NCBI GenBank assembly: GCA_964458575.1
Contig: CAYWMD010000001.1
Span: forward strand, 62,001 to 126,000
Direction: 5' to 3'
Length of the DNA stretch: 64,000 nt
DNA from: CAYWMD01 sp964458575
GTDB lineage: Bacteria; Verrucomicrobiota; Verrucomicrobiia; Limisphaerales; JADLHS01
The position numbers and the translations under genes are program-made. The notes below the pieces were generated by a model that was given only the letters and a program-made list of their open reading frames with translations, made no database searches and was not told the origin of the DNA. Positions 53,001 through 60,532 of the stretch are shown piece by piece (the stretch's first letter is position 1; every line of letters starts with the position of its first letter).

Positions 53001-53876
53001 TCAATACACCACCTTGTTCAGGGGATATTCGATTATGCCCTCCGCGCCGGCGGCCTTGAGCTTCGGAATGAACTCCCGCACCACGTGCTCATCAATGATG
53101 GTCTCGACCGCGACCCAGCCCTTCTGGCTGAGGTTCGAGATGGTGGGATTGCGCAACGCCGGAAGCGTCTGCAACAACTGCCGCAGGTTCTTTTCAGCGA
53201 TGTTCATCTTCAGTCCGACCTTGCTTTCCGCCTCCAACGCGCCTTTGAGCAGCATCGCCAGCGTCTCAATCTTCTTCCGCTTCCACTTGTTCTTCCAGGT
53301 CGCGTGATTGGCGATCAGCCGCGGGGTGGAACTCAGCAATTCATCCACAATGCGCAGCTTGTTGGCGCGCAGCGACGAGCCGGTTTCCGTGACCTCGACG
53401 ATGGCATCCACGAGTTCATGCGCCTTCACTTCGGTCGCACCCCAGGAAAATTCCACCTCGGCCTGCACGCCGTGCTTGCGCAAATATTTTTTTGTGAGAT
53501 TCACCACCTCGGTGGCGATGCGCTTGCCCTTCAAGTCCTTCACCGACTTGACCGGCGAATTTTCCGGCACGCATAAAACCCAGCGCGCGGGTTTGCGGGT
53601 CGCCTTGCTGAACAGGAATTCGCCCACTTCATGCACGTTCGACCCGTTCTCCTCGATCCAGTCCAGGCCCGTGATGCCACAGTCCAAATAACCGTGCTCG
53701 ACGTAGCGGCTGATTTCCTGCGCGCGAATCAGCCGGATTTCCAGCTCGTCGTCATCAACGTACGGCACATAAGAGCGGCTGCTCACCTGAATGTTAAACC
53801 CGGCCTTGGCCATCTTTTGGATGGTGGCCTCTTGCAAGCTGCCCTTAGGCAGCCCAAATCGTAATTTCTTGCTCAT
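53001..53876 (-). CDS. hisG: ATP phosphoribosyltransferase, long form
   Basis: The product is 291 residues from the ATG at 53876 (MSKKLRFGLPKGSLQEATIQ). The catalytic part has EISRYVEHGYLDCGITGLDW, KRIATEVVNLTKKYLRKHGV and the phosphate-binding ELVDAIVEVTETGSSLRANK. The C-terminal ~80 residues, ending GWVAVETIIDEHVVREFIPK and AAGAEGIIEYPLNKVV, are the HisG_C regulatory domain, so this is the HisZ-independent long form. It condenses ATP with PRPP in the first step of histidine synthesis and is normally inhibited by histidine. No other his genes are in the window. Confidence 0.95.
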   Translation of the reverse strand: MSKKLRFGLPKGSLQEATIQKMAKAGFNIQVSSRSYVPYVDDDELEIRLIRAQEISRYVEHGYLDCGITGLDWIEENGSNVHEVGEFLFSKATRKPARWVLCVPENSPVKSVKDLKGKRIATEVVNLTKKYLRKHGVQAEVEFSWGATEVKAHELVDAIVEVTETGSSLRANKLRIVDELLSSTPRLIANHATWKNKWKRKKIETLAMLLKGALEAESKVGLKMNIAEKNLRQLLQTLPALRNPTISNLSQKGWVAVETIIDEHVVREFIPKLKAAGAEGIIEYPLNKVVY

Positions 53877-54063
53877 CTGGCTTTCGTAACTTCCCCAAGC
53901 GCACGCCTGCGAAATCCGTTTCGCCCAGTTGTTGACGCGCGCGACGGGGATAATCTGCCAAGTCCGCCGAGCAAACACCACCTTCTTTTCAGGCTAGCGG
54001 TACGCCCTTGACGGGAATTCAACCGGTTGTCAGGCGTTCACCTGGGTCAGCGTGAGTTTGCGG

Positions 54064-54690
54064 CTATTTTTTCCGTAACACGCGGCGGCCAATGATTGAA
54101 ATTTCTCCCCGGGCAATCGCCGCGATACATTCCGGATACAAGTCATGCTCGGCGGCGTGAATCCGCTGATGCAGCGACTCCGCCGTATCCTGGTCCAGCA
54201 CGGGCACGGTTTGCTGGCCGATGATCGGCCCGCAATCCACCCCCGCGTCCACGAAATGCACCGTACAACCTGTCGCCTTCACCCCATGGTCCAGCGCCTG
54301 TTTCCACGCTTCCAAACCGGGAAACGACGGCAGCAAAGACGGATGAACGTTGACAATCCGCCCCTCAAACGCGCGCAGAAAGTCGCCCTTGAGCACACGC
54401 ATGAAACCCGCCAGCACGACCAAATCCACCTGCGCCGCCTGCAACGCGCCCACAAACGCCCGTTCGGCGTCCTCATCGAGCTTCGTGCGAAACTTGCCCG
54501 GCGCAATAAAGCGGGCGGGCAGGTTTCGCAGCCGCGCGTGTTCCAGAATACCCGCGCTGGCGACGTCGCTTAACACCAGCGCAATCTCCGCCGGCACCCT
54601 GCCCGCGGCGATCGCATCGGCGATGGCCACGAAGTTCGAGCCTTTGCCCGAACCCAGCACGCCCAATCGAAATGTTGGTCCGCTCTTCAC
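54064..54690 (-). CDS. purN: Phosphoribosylglycinamide formyltransferase
   Basis: The product is 208 residues from a GTG at 54690, next to the conserved start FRLGVLGSGKGSNFVAIADA (the GSGxGSN phosphate-binding loop). Catalytic residues sit in GFMRVLKGDFLRAFEGRIVN, VHPSLLPSFPGLEAWKQALD and TGCTVHFVDAGVDCGPIIGQ (Asn, His and Asp of the formyl-transfer site). It uses 10-formyltetrahydrofolate for the third step of purine synthesis. The upstream in-frame region up to 54963 overlaps the divergent lysS leader and is not coding. Confidence 0.94.
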   Translation of the reverse strand: MKSGPTFRLGVLGSGKGSNFVAIADAIAAGRVPAEIALVLSDVASAGILEHARLRNLPARFIAPGKFRTKLDEDAERAFVGALQAAQVDLVVLAGFMRVLKGDFLRAFEGRIVNVHPSLLPSFPGLEAWKQALDHGVKATGCTVHFVDAGVDCGPIIGQQTVPVLDQDTAESLHQRIHAAEHDLYPECIAAIARGEISIIGRRVLRKK

Positions 54691-54733
54691 ACGCCTTTGA
54701 TACAGGGGACCACATTGAAGCCGCAAGCATTCC

Positions 54734-54792
54734 GTGGCTGCGCTCGTGAGAGCGTGGCTGAATTTTTGCCGTGTTCTCACGAACACAGCCAC
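54734..54792. repeat. Palindromic element with GTGGCTG ends before lysS
   Basis: GTGGCTGCGCTCGTGAGAGC on the left matches the reverse complement of GTTCTCACGAACACAGCCAC on the right at 16 of 20 positions. The element sits in the divergent purN-lysS spacer, about 65 bases before the lysS ATG. Confidence 0.6.
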
Positions 54793-54856
54793 AAGCGTGG
54801 TTGCAAAATCAATTTCTTGGAATCCACTCGTACTTCGTGTTTCATCTCGCCTCGCC

Positions 54857-56314
54857 ATGTCAGAACAGCATCCAGCGGATTCATTGATCGAACAGCGCAA
54901 GGCCAAGCTCGCGGCACTGCGCGCCAAGGGCATTGACCCGTTCCAGAACAAATTCACCCCCACCGAAACCTGTGCCGTCGCCCGTGCAAATTACGCCGAG
55001 GGCCGCGAGGTCGCGCTCGCCGGGCGCATTACCGCGCACCGCGACATGGGCAAGTCCATGTTCATCGACATCCGCGACCAGAGCGGGCGGATGCAGGTCT
55101 ATGCGCAGAAGAATGTCCTCGGCGAAGAGCAATGGAACATCTTCACGCACCTCGACCTCGCGGATTTCATCGGCGTCACCGGCACGATGTTCACGACCAA
55201 GACCGGTGAGATTTCCGTCAAGCTTGCGAGTTTCACAATTCTCGCCAAGGCACTGCGCCCGCCACCCGCAAAGTGGCACGGCCTGGAGGACACGGAAATT
55301 CGTTATCGCCAGCGCTATCTCGATTTGATCGCGAATCCCGAGGTGAAGGACGTGTTCCTGAAGCGCAGCGCGATTGTGCATGAGATCCGGCAGTTCTTTC
55401 ACAGCCGGGGTTACGTGGAAGTGGAGACGCCCGCGATGCAGGCGATTCCCGGCGGCGCGGCGGCGCAACCGTTCAAGACCTTTCACAACGCGCTCGGCTG
55501 CGAATTTTATCTGCGCATCGCGCTGGAGCTGTACCACAAGCGGCTGCTGGTGGGCGGCATTGATAAGCTGTTTGAGATCGGCAAGAACTTCCGCAACGAA
55601 GGCCTCTCGCGCAAACACAACCCCGAGTTCACGATGCTCGAGGCATATCACGCGTTTGGCGATTACGAAACGATGATGGAGACCGTGCAATCGCTCATCT
55701 GCCACATCGCGCAGAAGGTTTTGGGCACGTTGAAAATTGAAACCAAGGATGCGGAGGGCAACATCACGAAGACCATTGATCTTACCCCGAATTGGCGACG
55801 CGCCAAATACAAGGATCTGGTCCGGGAGAAGGCAGGAGCAGACTGGTTCGAGATTTCGCCGGCCGAGCGCCGGCAGCGGGCGCATGACATGCATGCGGAG
55901 ATCGGCAAGGACTACGAAGATTTCGAGGTCACCGGCGCGGTGTTTGCAAAGTTGATCGAACCGACGCTTATCCAGCCCACGTTCGTCACGCACCTGCCGA
56001 AGGAACTCGTGCCGCTCGCCAAGCTCTCACCCGACGACCCGACCACCGTCGAAGTCTTCGAGTGCTGCATTAACGGCCAGGAAATTTCGCCCGGCTACAC
56101 CGAGCAAAATGATCCCATTCAACAGCGCGCCACGCTGGAACATCAAGCCGGCGGCGAGCAACAGAAGCTGGACGAGGATTTCCTCGTTGCCCTCGAACAC
56201 GGCATGCCCCCGGCGGGCGGCATCGGCATCGGGATTGACCGCCTCTGCATCATGCTCCTGGGCCAGGAAAGCATCCGCGACGTGATTTTGTTTCCGCAGT
56301 TGAAGCCGAAATAG
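54857..56314 (+). CDS. lysS: Lysyl-tRNA synthetase, class II
   Basis: The product is 485 residues from the ATG at 54857. The anticodon-binding OB domain covers about 50-150 (VALAGRITAHRDMGKSMFID, DIRDQSGRMQVYAQKN). Class II motifs follow: motif 1 HEIRQFFHSRGYVEVETPAM, motif 2 FEIGKNFRNEGLSRKHNPEF and motif 3 GGIGIGIDRLCIMLLGQESI, ending RDVILFPQLKPK. It charges tRNA-Lys with lysine using ATP. Its last 113 bases reappear in decayed form at 57174-57287, behind the MBOAT gene. Confidence 0.96.
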   Translation: MSEQHPADSLIEQRKAKLAALRAKGIDPFQNKFTPTETCAVARANYAEGREVALAGRITAHRDMGKSMFIDIRDQSGRMQVYAQKNVLGEEQWNIFTHLDLADFIGVTGTMFTTKTGEISVKLASFTILAKALRPPPAKWHGLEDTEIRYRQRYLDLIANPEVKDVFLKRSAIVHEIRQFFHSRGYVEVETPAMQAIPGGAAAQPFKTFHNALGCEFYLRIALELYHKRLLVGGIDKLFEIGKNFRNEGLSRKHNPEFTMLEAYHAFGDYETMMETVQSLICHIAQKVLGTLKIETKDAEGNITKTIDLTPNWRRAKYKDLVREKAGADWFEISPAERRQRAHDMHAEIGKDYEDFEVTGAVFAKLIEPTLIQPTFVTHLPKELVPLAKLSPDDPTTVEVFECCINGQEISPGYTEQNDPIQQRATLEHQAGGEQQKLDEDFLVALEHGMPPAGGIGIGIDRLCIMLLGQESIRDVILFPQLKPK

Positions 56315-56322
56315 CGAGGCAC

Positions 56323-57096
56323 ATGAGCTTCACCGCGCTTTCTCCGGACTGGCAGATGACAGCGCTGTATTCTCTCGCGGTGGTGCCGTTGCTTTTCTTG
56401 ATGAAACAGATTGCCTTTCGGGGCGTACCGGAATCCAGAGATTTGGTGGCGATGCTTTCGCCTTATCCGTCGCTCGCTCCTTTGAGACGGACGCTGCCAT
56501 TGAGCGCCGCGCCGCGCTTGATCCGTCGCTTGGCAATGTTCCTCGGCGTGTGTATTTGCGCCTACTGGCTCTGGTGGCAGCTCCTGAAAAACTTTCGGCT
56601 GCCGACGATTCTGCTTTGTTATCTCGGGGTGATCATGATTTGGCTGGCGAGCGAAGTGGTGGGTTCATTGCTTCCGTTTTTTGCGCTGCCGGCAGGCAGA
56701 CTGCTGCCGCTTGGGCACGGCGCGCCGCCGCCGCTCGCGAAAAGTGTCTCGGATTTCTGGGGGCGACGTTGGAACGTGTGGGTGAGTGAATGGTTTCGCC
56801 AAATCATTTTTCGCCCGCTGCAAAAGCGGCCTTTGGTTGCCATGCTCGCCGTTTTTTTTGTGTCGGGCGTCCTTCACGATCTGGTCATCAACGTTCCGCT
56901 TTACATCGTCACCGGCCACAATTATTTCGGCTGGATGACGCTTTACTTTTTGTTGCAAGCGGCTGGCATTTTGATCGAACGGCAGACGCGTAATCGAGTC
57001 GCGCGGACTTTTCTAGTATGGCTTTTTGTTTTTGGCGCTGTTCCGCTGATGGTCAACGAAGGAATGCTTCGCATTCTTCATCTTTGGCCGGAGTAA
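56323..57096 (+). CDS. MBOAT / wax-synthase-domain acyltransferase
   Basis: The product is 257 residues starting 8 bases after the lysS stop. About seven membrane helices (ALYSLAVVPLLFLMKQIAFR, LAMFLGVCICAYWLWWQLLK, ILLCYLGVIMIWLASEVVGS, MLAVFFVSGVLHDLVINVPL, MTLYFLLQAAGILIERQTRN, FLVWLFVFGAVPLMVNEGML) surround the signature KSVSDFWGRRWNVWVSEWFR and the His of VSGVLHDLV. This matches the wax-synthase-type MBOAT domain, which transfers acyl groups to alcohols or membrane acceptors. The acceptor is unknown. Position and spacing suggest a cargo gene inserted behind lysS. Confidence 0.82.
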   Translation: MSFTALSPDWQMTALYSLAVVPLLFLMKQIAFRGVPESRDLVAMLSPYPSLAPLRRTLPLSAAPRLIRRLAMFLGVCICAYWLWWQLLKNFRLPTILLCYLGVIMIWLASEVVGSLLPFFALPAGRLLPLGHGAPPPLAKSVSDFWGRRWNVWVSEWFRQIIFRPLQKRPLVAMLAVFFVSGVLHDLVINVPLYIVTGHNYFGWMTLYFLLQAAGILIERQTRNRVARTFLVWLFVFGAVPLMVNEGMLRILHLWPE

Positions 57097-57173
57097 GCAA
57101 TGAAGTTCATCACAAATTGGCCGCTCGTCAGGTTTTCGCCCGGCAACCCACCTGCGCGGACCAAACCGCTTCA

Positions 57174-57287
57174 GCATGCCCCCGGCAGGCGGCAGGCGGC
57201 ATCGGCATTGACCGCTTGTGTATGATTCTCCTAGGCTAGGAAAGCATCCGGGACGTGATCCTGTTTCCGCAGTTAAAGCCGAAGTGA
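57174..57287 (+). pseudogene. Decayed copy of the lysS 3' end
   Basis: This 114-base segment matches lysS 56202-56314. Translated, it gives GIDRLCMILLG, then a TAG in place of the Gln codon, then ESIRDVILFPQLKPK and TGA. A rearrangement in the Gly-rich part (an extra GGC AGG unit) shifts the frame upstream. Differences elsewhere are mainly silent. The next gene begins 7 bases after its stop, just as the MBOAT gene begins 8 bases after the real lysS stop. Confidence 0.85.
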
Positions 57288-57294
57288 GCGATAT

Positions 57295-57699
57295 ATGAAA
57301 CAAAAGCCACCCAACTGGGAAATCCCAAAGAATCTTGAAGCGCTTGTCGAAGACGGAGACGGCATGTGGGAGGACGACCGATGGGAGCCGATTCTTCTGA
57401 CTGTGATGTCGGGCACTTCCTACGGCAGCCGCGACATTCCTCTCGCCTGGCAGATCGAATTCGATCCTTACGACGACCGACTTGAAGCCGCCAGCGAAAA
57501 GCTTGAAGCCTCAGGCGTCGAGCCCGACGGGGATGGCTGGGCCGAATTCATCGTGCAAAGGTTTACCACGCGTTATCCCAAGCTGGCTGCTGAGTTGCAC
57601 TCGGATTCTGAGTCCAGCATCTGCGTCCTCTGGGTTGAGTCCGAAAAGACATGCAAGAAATTAACCGAACTCCTCTGGGCATTGATCGATTCGGAGTGA
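57295..57699 (+). CDS. Small acidic protein of unknown function
   Basis: The product is 134 residues, strongly acidic (WEIPKNLEALVEDGDGMWED, LAWQIEFDPYDDRLEAASEK). It is apparently cytoplasmic, with no signal or membrane segment. The pattern is alpha/beta, and the C-terminal part (SESSICVLWVESEKTCKKLT) suggests a compact fold such as those of immunity-type proteins, but no family was recognised. It follows the decayed lysS copy and ends one base before the GTG of the next gene. Confidence 0.7.
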   Translation: MKQKPPNWEIPKNLEALVEDGDGMWEDDRWEPILLTVMSGTSYGSRDIPLAWQIEFDPYDDRLEAASEKLEASGVEPDGDGWAEFIVQRFTTRYPKLAAELHSDSESSICVLWVESEKTCKKLTELLWALIDSE

Positions 57700-57700
57700 G

Positions 57701-59914
57701 GTGAAGACTATCAGACCGGTTTCGCCCAAATGCAGTCGCGTGCTGCGTTGCGGGCAAATCTTTTTTCTCTGCGCCGTTCCTTCGTCGCAAGCGTGGGGGG
57801 CCGCATCCCTTCCCACCGAACCAGAGCAAATCCTCGAACGCACCTGCTTTCAAACGGGCAATGCCTGGAGCGAGGCTGGCAACCTGCGCTCGGACGTGGC
57901 AATCGTTTATGGCATTGATCCCGGGCTGCCCCAGCGCATTCAAACCTGGCGCGATCACGGTTATCGGATTCACGTGATGACCGGCGTCTCGTGGGGCAGT
58001 TACCAGGATTACCTCTACGGCCGCTTCGATGGCGTGAACCATGAGGATGAAGCCCAGACAGATCGTCAGGGCAACAAGATCAGCCATGGCGGCGATGTTT
58101 ATTACATGTCGCCCGGCACGAACTATGGAAAATTCCTTTGCGTGGGTGTGCAGCGAGCTTTGGATGCAGGCGCTGAGGCAATTCACCTCGAAGAACCGGA
58201 GTTTTGGGTGCACGGCGGCTACTCGGAAGGATTCAAACGCGAATGGCGGGCTTATTGCGGCGAGGACTGGCAGCCGCCGCATTCGTCCGTGGACGCACAA
58301 TGGCGCGCTTCCAAACTTAAATATTTCCTCTATCGGCGCGCCCTCCAGCAGGTCTTTGACTACGTGCGGGATTACAACCGGCGCACCGGCCGGAAAGTCC
58401 GCTGTTACGTGCCGACCCACAGCCTGCTGAATTACGCGCACTGGCGAATTGTCAGTCCGGAATCGAGCCTCGCTCGGCTCGCGGGTTGCGACGGATACAT
58501 CGCGCAAGTTTGGACCGGCACTTCGCGCACGCCGAACCTGCTTCGCGGACAGAAGCGCGAGCGCACTTTTGAAACCGCGTTCCTCGAATACGGCGTGATG
58601 CAGAACCTCGTCCGCGCCACCGGCCGCACAGTCTGGTATCTGAACGACCCGGTGGAGGATGATCCCAATCACGATTGGGATGACTATCAGCGGAATTGGG
58701 AGTCAACCCTCGTCGCGTCGCTGTTTCAGCCCGAAGTCTGGCAATACGAAGTCGCGCCGTGGCCGGAGCGGGTTTTCGCGGGCCGTTATCCAGCGGCGGC
58801 GAAGCCGGAGAATCGCCGACCAATCCCGGCGCCTTACGCAACGGAGTTGCAGGTCGTGATGAATTCGCTGAACGACATGAAACAGAAGCGCATCGAGTGG
58901 GACTGCGGCACGACGGGCATCGGGTTGCTCGTAAGTGATTCGCTGATGTTCGAGCGGGGCGAACCGGCTCCCGGCGACCCGCACCTGAGCGAGGTTTACG
59001 GACTGGCTTTGCCGCTGTTGAAGCGCGGCATGCCGATCACACCGGTTCAGTTGGAGAACGTGAGCATCCCGAAGTATCTCTCGGATTTCCGGGTTCTGCT
59101 CCTGACCTACTGCGGGATGAAACCACTTTCCCCCGAGGTCCATGCCGCCTTGGCCGAGTGGGTCAGGCACGGCGGCGCACTCGTGGTCTGCGACGACGAT
59201 TCCGATCCCTACGGCGCCGTTCGCGACTGGTGGAATTCCAACGGCCGAAGTTTCCGAACACCGCGCGAGCATTTGTTCGAGCAGCTTGGGTTCAGGCCCG
59301 CCAATGCCGGCAATGAATCCGACTCAATTTTGGTCTGGCGTCATGGCAAAGGCAGTGTCACCTGGTCGCGACAGAATCCGGCGCAACTGGCAATGCATCC
59401 GGATGGCGATGCCAGCGTCGTTCAACTGGCGAAAGAAGCCTCTCGGCGGGCGAAACAACCCTGGCGTGAAACGAAATACCTGGTCCTGCGCCGCGGACCT
59501 TATCTCGTGGCCGCCGGCCTAGATGAATCGGTTCCGGGAGACATCAAGCAGCTCGAGGGGCATTTCGTAAATCTGTTCGACCCGGAATTGCGCGTACAAA
59601 ACCGGATTGCGCTCACGCCCGGCTCGCGATACCTCCTGCGCGACCTTTCCTGGTCACGCGGTGGCCGGCCCGAGCTGATCGCCTCTGCGTGCAAGATGCT
59701 CCCGATGAAACGCCGCGGCAAGACGGTCGCCTACGCGGTTGAAGCCGTCGGAAACACTTCCGCCGTGGTGCTGCTCCGCGTCTCCAAACCACCTCGGCAG
59801 ATCACGCTCGACGACGGACAAATCACGAACTTTCTGCACTCGGCGAAGGACAACTTGCTCTGGATTAAATTTCCCAACGCAGCCAAGCCGCGGATCTTGC
59901 AGCTTGAATTCTGA
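57701..59914 (+). CDS. Putative beta-galactosidase-like TIM-barrel protein
   Basis: The product is 737 residues from a GTG at 57701, one base after the preceding stop. A signal-like stretch (CGQIFFLCAVPSSQAWGAAS) precedes an alpha/beta barrel (about 60-390): RIHVMTGVSWGSYQDYLYGR, ALDAGAEAIHLEEPEFWVHG with the candidate acid Glu pair, and YIAQVWTGTSRTPNLLRGQ. Residues about 430-560 (VLLLTYCGMKPLSPEVHAAL, WVRHGGALVVCDDDSDPYGA) look like the glutamine-amidotransferase-like trimerisation domain of GH42-type enzymes. A beta-rich end follows. The exact GH family could not be assigned. Confidence 0.7.
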   Translation: MKTIRPVSPKCSRVLRCGQIFFLCAVPSSQAWGAASLPTEPEQILERTCFQTGNAWSEAGNLRSDVAIVYGIDPGLPQRIQTWRDHGYRIHVMTGVSWGSYQDYLYGRFDGVNHEDEAQTDRQGNKISHGGDVYYMSPGTNYGKFLCVGVQRALDAGAEAIHLEEPEFWVHGGYSEGFKREWRAYCGEDWQPPHSSVDAQWRASKLKYFLYRRALQQVFDYVRDYNRRTGRKVRCYVPTHSLLNYAHWRIVSPESSLARLAGCDGYIAQVWTGTSRTPNLLRGQKRERTFETAFLEYGVMQNLVRATGRTVWYLNDPVEDDPNHDWDDYQRNWESTLVASLFQPEVWQYEVAPWPERVFAGRYPAAAKPENRRPIPAPYATELQVVMNSLNDMKQKRIEWDCGTTGIGLLVSDSLMFERGEPAPGDPHLSEVYGLALPLLKRGMPITPVQLENVSIPKYLSDFRVLLLTYCGMKPLSPEVHAALAEWVRHGGALVVCDDDSDPYGAVRDWWNSNGRSFRTPREHLFEQLGFRPANAGNESDSILVWRHGKGSVTWSRQNPAQLAMHPDGDASVVQLAKEASRRAKQPWRETKYLVLRRGPYLVAAGLDESVPGDIKQLEGHFVNLFDPELRVQNRIALTPGSRYLLRDLSWSRGGRPELIASACKMLPMKRRGKTVAYAVEAVGNTSAVVLLRVSKPPRQITLDDGQITNFLHSAKDNLLWIKFPNAAKPRILQLEF

Positions 59915-60031
59915 CCCGGCCTGGCGAACACAACTGCCAGCCACCGCGCTTGCGCCGACAAACCAAACTTCGTATTCAATTCGCGTAATTGAAATCTAAC
60001 CGCCACCACAATTAACCCTGAGCAACGAAAC

Positions 60032-60469
60032 ATGAAAACATTCCTCGTCACCGTCCTCGTCGCGACCGCCGCCATGTTCAGCGACGCCGCCGAACCAACC
60101 ACCGCCACCACCAGCCCGTCCGTCGCCAAGGACTCGCGTTGCTTTGAGATGCGCACCTACCACGCCGCACCGGGCAAGTTTGAAGCGATGAACGCGCGCT
60201 TTCGTAATCACACCTGCGAGCTATTCAAGAAGCACGGCATGGAACTGGTCGGTTTCTGGATTCCCGCTGACAAGGACAAAGGCGCGGACAGCACGATGAT
60301 TTACATCCTGGCGCACAAGAGCCGCGAGGACGCGAAGAAGTCCTGGGCCGCCTTCAGCAACGATCCGGAATGGAAGAAGGTGAAGGCCGAATCCGAGGCC
60401 AATGGGAAGCTCGTGGAGAAAGCCGAATCCATCTTCATGTCCGCGACGGATTACTCGCCGATGAAATAG
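60032..60469 (+). CDS. Exported NIPSNAP-family protein
   Basis: The product is 145 residues with a signal peptide (MKTFLVTVLVATAAMFSDAA). The mature part FEMRTYHAAPGKFEAMNARF, TCELFKKHGMELVGFWIPAD and AFSNDPEWKKVKAESEANGK is the ferredoxin-like NIPSNAP domain of about 100 residues. Exported single-domain NIPSNAP proteins are common in Verrucomicrobiota and Planctomycetes; their role is unknown. It stands alone between the glycosidase-like gene and the ABC-F gene. Confidence 0.9.
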   Translation: MKTFLVTVLVATAAMFSDAAEPTTATTSPSVAKDSRCFEMRTYHAAPGKFEAMNARFRNHTCELFKKHGMELVGFWIPADKDKGADSTMIYILAHKSREDAKKSWAAFSNDPEWKKVKAESEANGKLVEKAESIFMSATDYSPMK

Positions 60470-60470
60470 A

Positions 60471-60522
60471 GGTAGGGTCATCGCACTGCGATGACCGGAC
60501 GGCGCAGCGCGCCGTCCCTACC
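60471..60522. repeat. Palindromic element with GGTAGGG ends before the ABC-F gene
   Basis: The outer ends GGTAGGG and CCCTACC enclose two small hairpins, TCATCGCA/TGCGATGA and ACGGCGC/GCGCCGT. It lies directly after the NIPSNAP stop and 11 bases before the ABC-F ATG. Confidence 0.65.
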
Positions 60523-60532
60523 GTACTTCCCA

